Shown: positions 33,804 to 42,509, numbered from the stretch's first letter. The stretch is DNA of 64,000 nucleotides from Streptomyces sp. JH14 (GCF_029428675.1 NZ_JAJNEL010000001.1:4216001-4280000), one strand, 5' to 3'. Translations and numbers: made by a program. The notes: a model not told the origin generated them from the sequence alone.

Positions 33804-34192
33804 AGACAGTCCTGAACGTCATATGGCTGGTGCTGTGCGGCTTCTGGATGTTCCTCGCCTACATAGCCGCAGGCATCCTGCTCTGCATCACCATCATCGG
33901 CATCCCGTTCGGCCTCGCGGCCTTCCGTATCGGCGTCTACGCCCTCTGGCCGTTCGGCCACACCGTCGTCGACCGCCCGGACGCCGGCGCACCCTCCTTC
34001 ATCGGCAACATCCTCTGGCTCATCCTTGCCGGCTGGTGGCTCGCCCTCGGCCACATCACCACCGGCATCGCCCTCTGCCTCACCATCATCGGGATCCCCC
34101 TCGGCATCGCCAACTTCAAGCTGATCCCGGTTTCCCTGATGCCCCTGGGCAAGCAGATCGTCAGCACGGACCAGCCCTTCGCCGGACGGTGA
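33800..34192 (+). CDS. YccF domain membrane protein
   Basis: A 130-residue inner-membrane protein of two tandem YccF repeats. Each repeat has LW or WLxLxGxW, then GI-LCITIIGIPFGLAAFRIGVYALWPFG (first) and GIALCLTIIGIPLGIANFKLIPVSLMPLGKQIV (second), with the conserved IIGIP turn. The biochemical role of the family is unknown. It is translationally coupled to htpX by a 4-base overlap (ATGA), suggesting a joint role in membrane homeostasis. Confidence 0.88.
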   Translation: MKTVLNVIWLVLCGFWMFLAYIAAGILLCITIIGIPFGLAAFRIGVYALWPFGHTVVDRPDAGAPSFIGNILWLILAGWWLALGHITTGIALCLTIIGIPLGIANFKLIPVSLMPLGKQIVSTDQPFAGR

Positions 34193-34310
34193 CGCGGCAC
34201 GGACCGGGCACAGAGGAGACCGGGGGAGCGAAGCCGGGCCCGCGTCGCCGCAGACCGCTCCGCAGGTCCTCCACCGGCGCGCTGTCAGTGCCGTCGTCCA
34301 CCATGAACCC

Positions 34311-34868
34311 ATGGACGACACGGAGCAGTTGCTGACAGCCGTCGAGAAGAGGGCGCACGCCGCCCCGCACCGGGAGAAGTACCCCCTTCCGGCAGCGCTG
34401 TCCACCGAGGACGTCACCCATGCCGAGGCGGCCCTCGGATTCCCCCTGCCGCCCCTGCTCGCCGCCCTCTACACGCGCATCGCCAACGGCGGCTTCGGCC
34501 CGGAATACGGACTGCTGCACCTCACCGGCGGACCCGCCCCCGACGGGGAGCAGTCCGTGATCGCCCAGTACCTCGCCCACCGCCGGCCCGCGAGCGAGGA
34601 CGGGCAGTGGCCATGGCCGAAAGGCGTACTGCCGATATGCAGCCTCGGCTGCGGCATGTACAGCTGCGTGGACTGCCGCAACGACCGCACCACCGTCCTC
34701 CTCTACGAACCCAACGCCGACGACCCGCACCACGCCTGGTACATCGACCAACTCGATCTCGCCGGCTGGCTGCGCACCTGGCTCGACGGAACGGGCTGGT
34801 ACGGAGAGGACCCCGACGACGAAGCGCTGGAGATGCAACCCTGGCCGGACTACAACGCCCGCATATGA
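34311..34868 (+). CDS. SMI1/KNR4 family protein
   Basis: A 185-residue soluble protein. LSTEDVTHAEAALGFPLPPLLAALYTRIANGGFGPEYGLLHLTGG is the signature start of the SMI1/KNR4 (SUKH) fold, and LPICSLGCGMYSCVDCRNDRTTVLLYEPN the later strands, here with four closely spaced cysteines that could bind metal. In bacteria SUKH proteins often act as immunity proteins against contact-dependent toxins, but no toxin gene is adjacent, so this one may be housekeeping. It lies 118 bases after the YccF gene. Confidence 0.82.
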   Translation: MDDTEQLLTAVEKRAHAAPHREKYPLPAALSTEDVTHAEAALGFPLPPLLAALYTRIANGGFGPEYGLLHLTGGPAPDGEQSVIAQYLAHRRPASEDGQWPWPKGVLPICSLGCGMYSCVDCRNDRTTVLLYEPNADDPHHAWYIDQLDLAGWLRTWLDGTGWYGEDPDDEALEMQPWPDYNARI

Positions 34869-34967
34869 ACCGCCTGTGACCTGCCGCTCCTTCTGTCCGA
34901 TCGGCAACCGCCCGGACCCGTGCGGCGTCCTGGATTACATAACCAGGCGAAGGGCAGGTTCCACGAC

Positions 34968-35240
34968 ATGAGCATCATCGGTTGGATCATTCTCGGACTG
35001 CTGGCCGGAGCGATCGCGAAGGTCCTGCTTCCCGGCCGCGACCCGGGTGGGTTGATCGGCACCACCGTCATCGGCATCATCGGCGCCTTCATCGGCGGCT
35101 GGATATCGTCGCGCTTCCTCGACCGGCCCATCTCGAACGACTTCTACGACACCGCGACGTGGATCTCCGCCATCGGCGGCTCACTGGTCCTGCTCATCGT
35201 CTACCGGCTGCTCTTCGGCAACTCGCGGGAACGTCACTGA
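34968..35240 (+). CDS. GlsB/YeaQ/YmgE family stress membrane protein
   Basis: A 90-residue protein of three membrane helices: IIGWIILGLLAGAIAKVLLPG, GGLIGTTVIGIIGAFIGGWI and WISAIGGSLVLLIVYRLLFG. This glycine-rich pattern defines the transglycosylase-associated (YeaQ/YmgE) family, induced by envelope and general stress in many bacteria; its molecular function is unknown. The ATG at 34968 follows AAGGGCAGG. Its stop is seven bases within the reverse-strand AlkB gene end, so the two genes are convergent. Confidence 0.88.
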   Translation: MSIIGWIILGLLAGAIAKVLLPGRDPGGLIGTTVIGIIGAFIGGWISSRFLDRPISNDFYDTATWISAIGGSLVLLIVYRLLFGNSRERH

Positions 35241-35914
35241 CGTCCGCCCGCACCCGGACCGCCCAGCCCGGTCTCACGCAACGTCACATTGAGCCGGCCA
35301 CGGCTCAGACCCGTCGCAGGATCGGCCGTCCCCGGGCGGACCTTCGGCACACCATGAAACGCAAAGCGTGACGCCCCGCCGAACACGAACAGATCGCCCG
35401 AGGCCAGCTCCACATCCGTGTACGGCCGTCCACGGCCCTCCGTATTGCCGAAACGGAAGACGCACGTATCACCGACGCTCAGCGACACGATCGGGGCAGG
35501 GGACCGCTCCTCCTTGTCCTGATGCATGCCCATCCTTGCCGCACCGTCATAGAAATTGACCGCCGCGGCATCCGGCGCATACGACCCGACCGGGTAGGCG
35601 TCCCCGTATGCCTCGATCAGTGCCGCCCGCCCCAACTCCGCCAGCCACTCCGGAAAGTCGGCGACCCGGGCGCCGTTCACGTCGTCCGCCGTACGCGCAT
35701 AGCGATACGGCTGCCAGTGCCAGCCGACACTCACCGACTGCACGGACATCACCCCACCACCCGGCAGCACCGTGTGCCGCAGCGGCACGGGCCCCTGCGC
35801 CCACTCCCGGCATGCCTCGACCAGATCCCGCTGACGGTCCACCGACAGCCAATCCGGCACATGGACCGCACCCGGTGCGACAACGGCCCGCGGTCTGGGG
35901 AAGAGCCCGATCAT
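35234..35914 (-). CDS. alkB: Alpha-ketoglutarate-dependent DNA repair dioxygenase AlkB
   Basis: A 226-residue Fe(II)/2-oxoglutarate dioxygenase that oxidatively removes methyl groups from 1-meA and 3-meC in DNA. Iron ligands are visible: H and D of MGMHQDKEE and the distal histidine of SRFAFHGVPKV. The 2-oxoglutarate arginines are in RGRLNVTLRETG. NFYDGAARMG is the nucleotide-lid region. The ATG at 35914 was preferred over a GTG nine bases upstream, because AAGGGCGG then has proper spacing. The methyltransferase Ogt gene lies immediately upstream on the same strand, forming an alkylation-repair pair. Confidence 0.9.
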   Translation of the reverse strand: MIGLFPRPRAVVAPGAVHVPDWLSVDRQRDLVEACREWAQGPVPLRHTVLPGGGVMSVQSVSVGWHWQPYRYARTADDVNGARVADFPEWLAELGRAALIEAYGDAYPVGSYAPDAAAVNFYDGAARMGMHQDKEERSPAPIVSLSVGDTCVFRFGNTEGRGRPYTDVELASGDLFVFGGASRFAFHGVPKVRPGTADPATGLSRGRLNVTLRETGLGGPGAGGRQ

Positions 35915-35977
35915 GCGCGACACCGCCCTTCGGTACAGACAGCCTTTTCAGAGCGCGCCCGTGCAGTACGCCGCCCC

Positions 35978-36499
35978 TCAGCGGCCCAGCAGGGCGCCTT
36001 CCAGTCCCAGGAGCCGCTCCTTGCGCTCCAGACCGCCCGCATAGCCCCGCAACGCCCCGTCCGCACCGATCACCCGGTGGCACGGGCGCACCACCAGCAG
36101 CGGATTGCGCCCGATCGCCGTGCCCACGGCCCGCACCCCTGCCCCCGGCGTACCGATCCGCTCGGCGATCTGTCCGTACGACACCGTCTCCCCGTACGGA
36201 ATGGCGTCCAGCGCGCCCCAGACCCGGCGCTGGAACTCCGTGCCCTGCCCCTCCACGTACGGGATGTCGAACCGAGTCAGCCGGCCCTCGAAGTACGCCC
36301 GCAACTGGTCCGCGATCCCCGCGTAGGACTCCGGCGCGGGGATCCAGCCCTCCTGGACGACCGCGGCACCCTTCTGACCCGGCAAGGAGAGCGAGGCGAG
36401 CGCCACACCGGCCGCCGCCCCGTCGGCGCCGGCGGTTGATTCCTCGCCGACCAGCAGCAGTTGGCCCAACGGGCTGTCCACCGTCGCGTACAAGGTCAT
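35978..36499 (-). CDS. ogt: Methylated-DNA-protein cysteine methyltransferase
   Basis: A 173-residue suicide repair protein that transfers the methyl group from O6-methylguanine to its own cysteine. The active site PCHRVIG has the acceptor C140. Upstream are the helix-turn-helix EFQRRVWGALDAIPYGETVSYGQIAERIG and the arginine-finger region. The N-terminal ribonuclease-like domain starts MTLYATVDSPLGQLLLVG. The ATG at 36499 was chosen for that family start. It lies 63 bases upstream of alkB on the same strand, so the two may be co-transcribed. Confidence 0.92.
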   Translation of the reverse strand: MTLYATVDSPLGQLLLVGEESTAGADGAAAGVALASLSLPGQKGAAVVQEGWIPAPESYAGIADQLRAYFEGRLTRFDIPYVEGQGTEFQRRVWGALDAIPYGETVSYGQIAERIGTPGAGVRAVGTAIGRNPLLVVRPCHRVIGADGALRGYAGGLERKERLLGLEGALLGR

Positions 36500-36667
36500 C
36501 GGGGGTCCCTCTCTTCTCCGTACCGGCGACGCATCACCGAGCCGAATGAATCGCTCGAATCGCCTGATTTCGTCGTCCTGTACGGACAAGTCTGCGCCTG
36601 GCCCGCCCCACACGACCGGCGGTATTCGGACCTCACATCCGGGGTGCGGGGCGGACGGCCGGAAAAC

Positions 36668-37156
36668 CTACCGGTAGTTCACGAACTGCACGGCGAAGTC
36701 GAAGTCCTGGCCCTTCAGCAGCGCCTGCACGGCCTGCAGATCGTCCCGGCTCTTCGAGCTGACCCGCAGCTCGTCGCCCTGGACCTGCGCCTTGACGCCC
36801 TTCGGGCCCTCATCGCGAATGATCTTCGCCACCTTCTTGGCGTTCTCCTGGGAGATGCCTTCCTCGATCGTGGCGAAGATCTTGTACTCCTTGCCGGACA
36901 GTTGCGGCTCGCCCGCGTCCAGCGACTTCAGCGAGATGCCCCGCTTGATCAGCTTGGACTGGAAGATGTCGAGGATCGCCTTCACGCGCTCCTCGCCGTT
37001 CGCCTCCATCAGGATCTTCTCGCCGGACCAGGAGATCGAGGCGCCCGTGCCCTTGAAGTCGTAGCGCTGCGAGATCTCCTTGGCGGCCTGGTTGAGGGCG
37101 TTGTCGACCTCCTGCCGCTCGACCTTCGAGACGATGTCGAAACTGGAGTCGGCCAT
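36668..37156 (-). CDS. YajQ family nucleotide-binding protein
   Basis: A 162-residue protein, the normal length for YajQ, with two RNP-like ferredoxin-fold domains: MADSSFDIVSKVERQEVDNALNQAAKEISQRYDFKGTGASI and GKEYKIFATIEEGISQENAKKVAKIIRDEGPKGVKAQVQGDELRVSSKSRDDLQAV. YajQ proteins bind nucleic acid or cyclic di-GMP in other bacteria. The ATG at 37156 follows AAGGAG. It is divergent from tRNA-Tyr and forms the conserved left boundary of the accessory island. From memory, its S. coelicolor homologue sits next to the SLP1 attachment site. Confidence 0.92.
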   Translation of the reverse strand: MADSSFDIVSKVERQEVDNALNQAAKEISQRYDFKGTGASISWSGEKILMEANGEERVKAILDIFQSKLIKRGISLKSLDAGEPQLSGKEYKIFATIEEGISQENAKKVAKIIRDEGPKGVKAQVQGDELRVSSKSRDDLQAVQALLKGQDFDFAVQFVNYR

Positions 37157-37323
37157 GACGTGTGGCTCCTTGCGTCGTATGCGGTGGGGTACGGAGCAAA
37201 GCCTAGCCACCGCCGACCGCCCGGGGCACGGCTCAATGAGGTGGCGGAGCACCCTAGGTCATCAGGTATTGTTTACGTCGTCGCCAAGGAGATCCTCAAA
37301 CGGACTTCCGAGGCGTCGTTCGA

Positions 37324-37405
<82 letters not shown>

Positions 37406-37414
37406 CACGAACAG

Positions 37415-37454
37415 AAGGGTCTGTGACCAGCGGAAACGTTGGTCACAGACCCTT
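37415..37454 (+). terminator. Terminator of tRNA-Tyr
   Basis: A perfect 15-bp stem: AAGGGTCTGTGACCA (37415-37429) with its complement at 37440-37454 around a 10-base loop, starting ten bases after the tRNA. It lies to the right of the attachment core, so it probably came with the integrated element. Confidence 0.8.
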
Positions 37455-37630
37455 TCGCTTTGGGCAGGCTTGAAAGTTCGTTATGGGGCTTTTGTCTCAT
37501 CTTGTCGCGTCAGATCTCGCGTGGTGACCAGCTTGTGTGGGGCAGCGTTCAGCCGGCTACCTTCCGCCCCGCAGCGTCTCTTCGATCCGGGCGTTCGCCG
37601 TCGCCGCGGCACCATCCAGACACTTGGCGT

Positions 37631-38059
37631 AGACCCGAAGAACGCCACCGAGCGGCGGCCCCTGGCGCTTTGCGTCCGCACGGCATCGAGCAGCGCGAGC
37701 GCCTGTCGAGGGTCAGGCACCGTCGCGGGGTCCAGCCCCTCTTCCACCTGCATGGAACATGCGTGTCGCGAGGCTCGCCAAACTCGACGGCCGCTGCCTC
37801 ACCACCGAGGTCGCTGGCGGCCTCAGGCGATTCCCACGCCCCGCGCATACAGGGCGACTCGTCCGGCGTAAACACGCTCGGTGTTCGGCGAGCAGCCCCG
37901 GGCGCGCAGCGAAGCGAAGTAGGCCACCACCTCCGTCTGCAGACCGTAGGTCCGGGTATCGACCACCACCCACCGCGTTGTGCCCATTGCCGGAGAGACA
38001 GCCCGCTGCCCCACATGGATCCGCAAGGCGGCAGCCACCTGTCTGATGGGGTGTGACAT
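37631..38059 (-). pseudogene. Broken tyrosine integrase(s) next to the tRNA-Tyr attachment site
   Basis: Two minus-strand pieces in different frames. At 37823-38059, VAYFASLRARGCSPNTERVYAGRVALY resembles the SAM-like core-binding domain of XerC/phage integrases. At 37631-37753, PDPRQALALLDAVRTQ and RGRRSVAFFGS resemble the start of the catalytic domain of actinobacterial element integrases. No catalytic R-H-R-Y residues follow in either frame; the sequence degenerates towards the tRNA. They may be one integrase with frameshifts and deletions, or remnants of two. The position beside the attachment site supports the integrase assignment. Confidence 0.6.
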
Positions 38060-38325
38060 ACCGCTGTTGGCGTAATGGGCAGGTTGGACCGTCTGGCAGC
38101 GACAGGCTGTATGTCTTGGTCACGGCCGTGTCGGGAGCCCGTGTGTACAGCTCGCGTGAGTGGACCTTTGAGCGCATCCGTCGTGATCGCCGGTTGGGCC
38201 CGATGGTCTCGGGACGGACGCCGGCCCAGCGGTACAAGGTGTCGTGCAATGTGGCGACGGCGCTTGCGCATCCGGTGCCGACCAACCTCTACCTGCTGCC
38301 ACCGCAGCCAGGGGACCAGTGGTGA
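38053..38325 (+). CDS. Hypothetical 90-residue protein
   Basis: I do not recognise this reading frame. It starts at GTG 38053, lacks a clear ribosome binding site, and encodes a basic, Arg-rich protein (WTFERIRRDRRLGPMVSG) with the end LYLLPPQPGDQW. The only support is that its stop overlaps the GTG start of the phosphatase gene by 4 bases, the normal coupling arrangement in this genome, and that codon third positions look GC-biased. It could equally be the remains of a longer broken gene. Confidence 0.3.
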   Translation: MTYRCWRNGQVGPSGSDRLYVLVTAVSGARVYSSREWTFERIRRDRRLGPMVSGRTPAQRYKVSCNVATALAHPVPTNLYLLPPQPGDQW

Positions 38326-39464
38326 GGCGGGATGGCCACCGCCGGGGAGGGGACGGTGGACGGCCGGCCCCGACAGAGGTCAGCAACGACCTCGAGGCGC
38401 CGTCTGCGCCGACGTGGATGCGCTGGCTGCCGGCAGCCTGGATCGCGCTCGTCATCGTCCTTAGTGTCCTGTGGTCCTCCAACTGGGCAGTCGGTTTCCT
38501 GCTGATCGTCCTGCCCGCCCTCGCCGCCTACGCTCTCGGCCCTCTCCTTGTCGCCGCGTCCACCGTCGTCGCCATCGTGCTGGAAGCCATCCTGGCCAGC
38601 GGCCACCACCATCTGTTCGACGACCACCACATCGCCGTCTACATCGCCACCGCCCTGGTCGGCATCACCGCCATCGCACTGGCCACCCGCCGCCAGCGCC
38701 AAGAACACCATCTGATCCGCGCCAACTCGGTGGCCGAAGCCATGATGCGCACCCTGCTGCGCCCCCTGCCGCGCCAGGTCGGGCACGTGCTGGTCGCCGG
38801 CCTCTACAAGCCCAGCGAAGTCGGCACCATGGTCGGCGGCGACCTCTACGACATCCGCGCCACCAAGGCCGGCGAGCGCGCCATCATCGGCGACGTGCGC
38901 GGCAAAGGACTTCAAGCCGTATGCATCGTCGCCGACATTCTCGGTGCCTTCCGTGAGGCCGCGTACGACCTCGGCGACCTGGCGGCCGTCGCGGTCCGGA
39001 TGGAACGCCGCCTGATCCACGAGGCCGAAGAGATCTCCGACGACGAACTCTTCGTCACCGCCGCCCTGGTCGAATACGACGCTCTCGCCCACCAGATCAC
39101 GATCATCAACCATGGGCACATCGATCCCATCCTGATCTCACGAGGCGAGGTGACCGCGCTGACCGGGCCGCCCGCCCTCCCGCTCGGCCTGAGCACTCTG
39201 GACGGCGAACGCCCCGGCGCCCATACCCACCGCTTCACCCACGGCGACGTGCTGTTGCTGGTCACCGACGGCATCGTCGAGGCCCGCAATGCTGCCGGGG
39301 CCTTCTACCCCCTCCTCAGTCGGCTCCGCCACCGGTTCGGCGGCCAACCCGCCCCTGGCCCCGCCGACGTCGTCGACTTCCTCAACACCGACCTGCCCCG
39401 CCACACCCGGCAGCTCCACGACGACGTCGCCATCCTCGCCATCGGCCCCCACGAACACCTCTAG
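38322..39464 (+). CDS. Membrane-bound PP2C-type (SpoIIE/RsbU-like) serine/threonine phosphatase
   Basis: A 380-residue protein. Residues about 35-130 carry three to four membrane helices (WLPAAWIALVIVLSVLW, AVGFLLIVLPALAAYALGPLLVAASTVVAIVLEAIL, VYIATALVGITAIAL) with a His-rich loop between (GHHHLFDDHH). The PPM catalytic domain follows: VGGDLYDI and GDVRGKGLQA give the metal-binding aspartates, ELFVTAALVEYD, LLLVTDGIVEAR, and the last aspartate in LHDDVAIL. Such enzymes dephosphorylate anti-sigma antagonists to release sigma factors in stress responses; no partner gene is nearby. The GTG at 38322 overlaps the previous frame; a later ATG (MRWLPAAW) is an alternative. Island cargo. Confidence 0.85.
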   Translation: MRRDGHRRGGDGGRPAPTEVSNDLEAPSAPTWMRWLPAAWIALVIVLSVLWSSNWAVGFLLIVLPALAAYALGPLLVAASTVVAIVLEAILASGHHHLFDDHHIAVYIATALVGITAIALATRRQRQEHHLIRANSVAEAMMRTLLRPLPRQVGHVLVAGLYKPSEVGTMVGGDLYDIRATKAGERAIIGDVRGKGLQAVCIVADILGAFREAAYDLGDLAAVAVRMERRLIHEAEEISDDELFVTAALVEYDALAHQITIINHGHIDPILISRGEVTALTGPPALPLGLSTLDGERPGAHTHRFTHGDVLLLVTDGIVEARNAAGAFYPLLSRLRHRFGGQPAPGPADVVDFLNTDLPRHTRQLHDDVAILAIGPHEHL

Positions 39465-39789
39465 GACGTGTGTCGGAGTACGTGCGGACACCCCCGAACG
39501 GGCGTTTCGGGTGGGGTCGGGAGGCCCAACAGATCCTGGCACGGGCGTACCCCGACGGGGGGTCTGGTGGACGGATACGTCCTGCAGCACCTAGACGCGC
39601 GGCGCGTCCGCGACTATCGCCGGTGATAAGGGCTTTGGGGCATCGGTGGGGCGGGCGCATGCGCTCCGCGTGTTTGCCCAGGTCACCCTGCGCGTGGGGT
39701 GCGGGCTCTGAATCTGCAGGTCAGGCTTCTCGAAGCACGTGTGGGGCCTTGCTGACCTGTTCAAAAGCGCCGATGGCGACGGCGAGCCG
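39465..39789. other. Gene-free spacer in the island
   Basis: A 325-base stretch between the phosphatase and the next minus-strand gene. No gene, repeat or hairpin of note was recognised. Short open frames on both strands lack family resemblance. Confidence 0.4.
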
Positions 39790-40326
39790 TCAGGGGCTGC
39801 CGGGGCCGGCCGCTGCCACGGCCTCCGCCGCCACCCGCCGCAGCCCACGCTGGGTAATCCAGCTGTTCTTCCCGCCGGCCAGGTACGCCACGGCACGGCC
39901 CACCCATTCCGGGTCGCCGAGGAGATATGGCTTTCCCTCGTCGATGAGCTGCCGCAGCAGAAACTCCAGCCGGAGGGCGTCCACCGCCCGGTACGGGCGC
40001 GCGTGCTGGTCGAAGCGCAGCTGGTAGTCCTCGTACGGGTGGCGCAGCGTCATGTGCATCCAGCCGCCGTCGCGCCCGGCGACCATTCCCTTCAGCGTGT
40101 ACTTGCCCCTGCTGTTTGTGTTCCAGGAGTGCTTGCCCCAGGTGATCCAGACGCCAGTCATGATCCTGGACCACGGGATCAACGGTCCCTCGGAGGCCGG
40201 CTCGCATTGGTAGAGCCCGTCCGGGCGGAACTCCACCCAATGGGTGTCCGGTCGCGTGGCGTCCCCGACTCCCCAATGACCGCCGGCCAGTTCCAACGGT
40301 CCCAGGAATGTACCGTCCTCCACCAT
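39790..40326 (-). CDS. Conserved hypothetical protein
   Basis: A 178-residue soluble protein without a recognised domain. It is aromatic-rich and beta-like at the start (FLGPLELAGGHWGVGD, THWVEFRPDGLYQCEP, PLIPWSRIMTGVWITWGKHSWNTNSRGKYTLKG) and helical at the end (AVDALRLEFLLRQLIDEGKPYLLGDPEWVGRAVAYLAGG). No signal peptide or membrane helix. The amino acid composition is that of a real protein and starts at ATG 40326, five bases after the small frame upstream. Function unknown; lies in the first stacked element. Confidence 0.65.
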   Translation of the reverse strand: MVEDGTFLGPLELAGGHWGVGDATRPDTHWVEFRPDGLYQCEPASEGPLIPWSRIMTGVWITWGKHSWNTNSRGKYTLKGMVAGRDGGWMHMTLRHPYEDYQLRFDQHARPYRAVDALRLEFLLRQLIDEGKPYLLGDPEWVGRAVAYLAGGKNSWITQRGLRRVAAEAVAAAGPGSP

Positions 40327-40330
40327 CTGG

Positions 40331-40474
40331 TCATTGAATCACGTGTTCTACGAACTGTTGTGTTGTCTCCGCCGGCACCTCCCGTCTGTGCCGTGCCCAC
40401 AACTCCTCGTTGAACAAATCCACTTCGATGGGGCCGATGTAGCCGGCCGCCACGTCCCCCATCCGCTGCCGCAT
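40331..40474 (-). CDS. Small hypothetical protein or C-terminal remnant
   Basis: A 47-codon frame ending in VDLFNEELWARHRREVPAETTQQFVEHVIQ, a composition unlike the shadow frames around it. It stops four bases before the next gene on the same strand, so the pair may form a unit. There is no recognisable domain; it may be the tail of a larger gene lost by rearrangement near the second attachment copy. Confidence 0.35.
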   Translation of the reverse strand: MRQRMGDVAAGYIGPIEVDLFNEELWARHRREVPAETTQQFVEHVIQ

Positions 40475-40659
40475 GTCGACCGCGCGTCGTTGATCTGGCC
40501 GCGTCTGGTGAGCTGACGACCTTCGCCTTACAAGCTCAAGCCGTCGCCCCATCGGCTGGACAGCGGGTGACAAGCCGAAGCAGTGGCTCTGTGGGGTGGG
40601 CGTGGGGCGTGTTATATGCCCGTTCCGATTCCTACTGGTCGCGCTGGTTGAGTCGCGCG

Positions 40660-40713
40660 GACTGCAAATCTGCCGGCTCAGCCCACCCAGGTTCGAACCC
40701 TGGCGCTGCCACA
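40660..40713 (+). repeat. Second copy of the tRNA-Tyr 3' half (attachment site)
   Basis: This 54-bp segment matches 37354-37407, the tRNA-Tyr 3' half from the anticodon stem through the T arm to the acceptor 3' end, at 51 of 54 positions. The three differences include the anticodon GTA becoming GCA. Upstream sequence bears no resemblance to a tRNA 5' half, so it is not a functional tRNA. It is best explained as the attachment site between two stacked elements. Confidence 0.88.
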
Positions 40714-40762
40714 GGACGGGAAAACCTCGCTGACCTGCTGACACAGCAGTGATCGAGCCTTG

Positions 40763-40987
40763 CAGGGCCCGTAGTTCGGAGGTGGGTAGGCCCTTGTCGT
40801 CGTCGGACTGCTCACCGCGCCGAACGGCCGCCATCAGCTCCGAACGGCGCCCGTCGGCCTGAGCCTTGAGCTTGTAGCTCTTGGAATGCTTGCGCTGCCC
40901 GACCACCCGGCGCACCCGATAGAGCTTGGGGTGGTCCGGGCGCACCTCGATCGCGTAGAGGCGCACGTCGTACGTAAGGGGCGCGAC
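40763..40987 (-). pseudogene. N-terminal remnant of a tyrosine integrase
   Basis: About 75 residues running LTYDVRLYAIEVRPDHPKLYRVRRVV, then KHSKSYKLKAQADGRRSELMAAVRRGEQ and KGLPTSELRAL. This is the conserved start of the long integrases of Streptomyces integrative elements (AP2-like arm-binding domain). No start codon is left at the expected position (GTC replaces it), and the frame runs out into unrelated sequence just before the attachment copy at 40660-40713. The core-binding and catalytic parts are gone. It points to a second, independently acquired element to its right. Confidence 0.7.
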
Positions 40988-41118
40988 TCTCCAGGAACAG
41001 GCCGAGGGCCCGCCGTATCGACGGACCCTCGGGTGCGTGCATTGCTTCGGGTCAGGCGGCAGCGCGCTGCTCGCAGAGGGGCACTGAGTCCTCACGGGTT
41101 CCGCCGTCGGACGCCGTA

Positions 41119-42375
41119 TCAGAGCACGCCCACCAGCACGATGACCAGGGCGGGCAGTGCGATGAAGACGGTGCCGAGGTAGACGGCGAGGACCCACCGG
41201 CGCTCGGAGGCGATGCGGGCGAGGTTCTCGGCGCAGAACAGCGGCACGGGGCGCAGGAGCGGTAGCACGTAGATCACGACGATCGCGAAGAGGTTGTAGA
41301 TCAGATGCACGAAGGCTGCCTGCAGGCCGATCTTCGCGTCCTGTCCGACGCCTGCGAACGCCGCGAAGACCACTGTGAACGTTGTGCCGAGGTTGGAGCC
41401 GATGACGACGGGATACACCTGCGCCGGTGTCAGGATGCCTGCTCCGGCGAAGGGGACCAGCACGGACGTGGTGATGGTCGAGGACTGGGTGACGACGGTT
41501 ACCCCCATGCCTGACGCCATGGCGAGGTAGGCGTTGCGGCCGACAGCCTTGATCAGAATGTCGCGGGCCCTGCCGACCATGAGCAGTTTGAGCAGCTTTC
41601 CCAGGTAGCGGACGGCGACCAGGATCAGCGCGGCGCCGATCACGATGGTGAACAGCGGGCCGAGTGTGCTGCTGACGTGCGAGGTCGCGTGGATCACTCC
41701 GTGTTCCACCGGTCCGGTGGCCGCCCGGATGAAGTTGAAGTGGGCCGGATTCGGCAGCCAGTCCGTGCCGTACAGCGCATTGGTCAACGTCCCGCTGATG
41801 TGCTTCAGCGGATGCCAGATCAGCTCGATCGGGAAGAAGATCAGCAGCGCGAGCCAGTTGTAGAAGTCATGGACGGTCGAGGCGCCCAGCGCCCTGCGGA
41901 ACTCTGTGCGGTCGCCGATGAAGGTCAGTGCGACCAGGCTCGTCGTCACGGTGGTGCCGACGTTCGCGCCCAGAATGATGGGGATCGCGCCCTGGATGGG
42001 CAACGCGCCCGACCCTACGGCGGTGACAGCGATGGCCGTCGTCGTGGTCGACGACTGGATCAGGACCGTACCGAGGACGCCGACGCTCAGCCCGACCCAC
42101 GGGTGCGCGGCGAAGGCGAACATGGTGTGCGCCGCGTCGCTGCCCAGCCCCGCGAAGCCGCGACTGATGATGCTCACGGCACAGATCAGCAGGTAGATCA
42201 GCCCAGCGACACCGCACCAGCCGAGGGCTTTGGTCCATACGGGGAGCTGGATGGCTCCGGCGCCGCTCTCGGTCGCGGGGGCCGTGAGCGCCGAGCCGCC
42301 GGAAAGGGTTCGCCCGGAGACGTCCCCCTTTTTGTGGCTGTTGTCCGGCCCGCTGTCGGATGTGGCTTCCGCCAT
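41119..42375 (-). CDS. Na/Pi cotransporter family protein
   Basis: A 418-residue membrane protein with two inverted repeats. The hallmark QSST signatures occur twice: VLIQSSTTTTAIAVTAVGSG with PIILGANVGTTVTTSLVAL, and VTQSSTITTSVLVPFAGAG with PVVIGSNLGTTFTVVFAAF, which together bind sodium and phosphate in PiT/NaPi-II-type symporters. About nine to ten helices. The N-terminal 45 residues are hydrophilic. It may allow phosphate uptake independent of the Pst system. It is the best-preserved metabolic gene of the second element; a PhoU-like domain, usual in the longer homologues, is absent. Confidence 0.87.
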   Translation of the reverse strand: MAEATSDSGPDNSHKKGDVSGRTLSGGSALTAPATESGAGAIQLPVWTKALGWCGVAGLIYLLICAVSIISRGFAGLGSDAAHTMFAFAAHPWVGLSVGVLGTVLIQSSTTTTAIAVTAVGSGALPIQGAIPIILGANVGTTVTTSLVALTFIGDRTEFRRALGASTVHDFYNWLALLIFFPIELIWHPLKHISGTLTNALYGTDWLPNPAHFNFIRAATGPVEHGVIHATSHVSSTLGPLFTIVIGAALILVAVRYLGKLLKLLMVGRARDILIKAVGRNAYLAMASGMGVTVVTQSSTITTSVLVPFAGAGILTPAQVYPVVIGSNLGTTFTVVFAAFAGVGQDAKIGLQAAFVHLIYNLFAIVVIYVLPLLRPVPLFCAENLARIASERRWVLAVYLGTVFIALPALVIVLVGVL

Positions 42376-42509
42376 GAACCAAGGCTACGAGCTCCTGACG
42401 AGGGGCGCGCGTGGCTGAGCGCCGTACGTGTGCAACGGACGGCTGGTGCCGTCAGCGACTGCGGTTTGTCCTGGCCCGACGCCAGGTGGCCATGGTCGGG
42501 CTCGCCCCT

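Noticed and set aside
40618..40713. A tRNA-Cys-like anticodon (GCA) in a tRNA-like sequence
   Set aside because: Only the 3' half is present and it aligns to tRNA-Tyr; the 5' half and acceptor pairing are missing.
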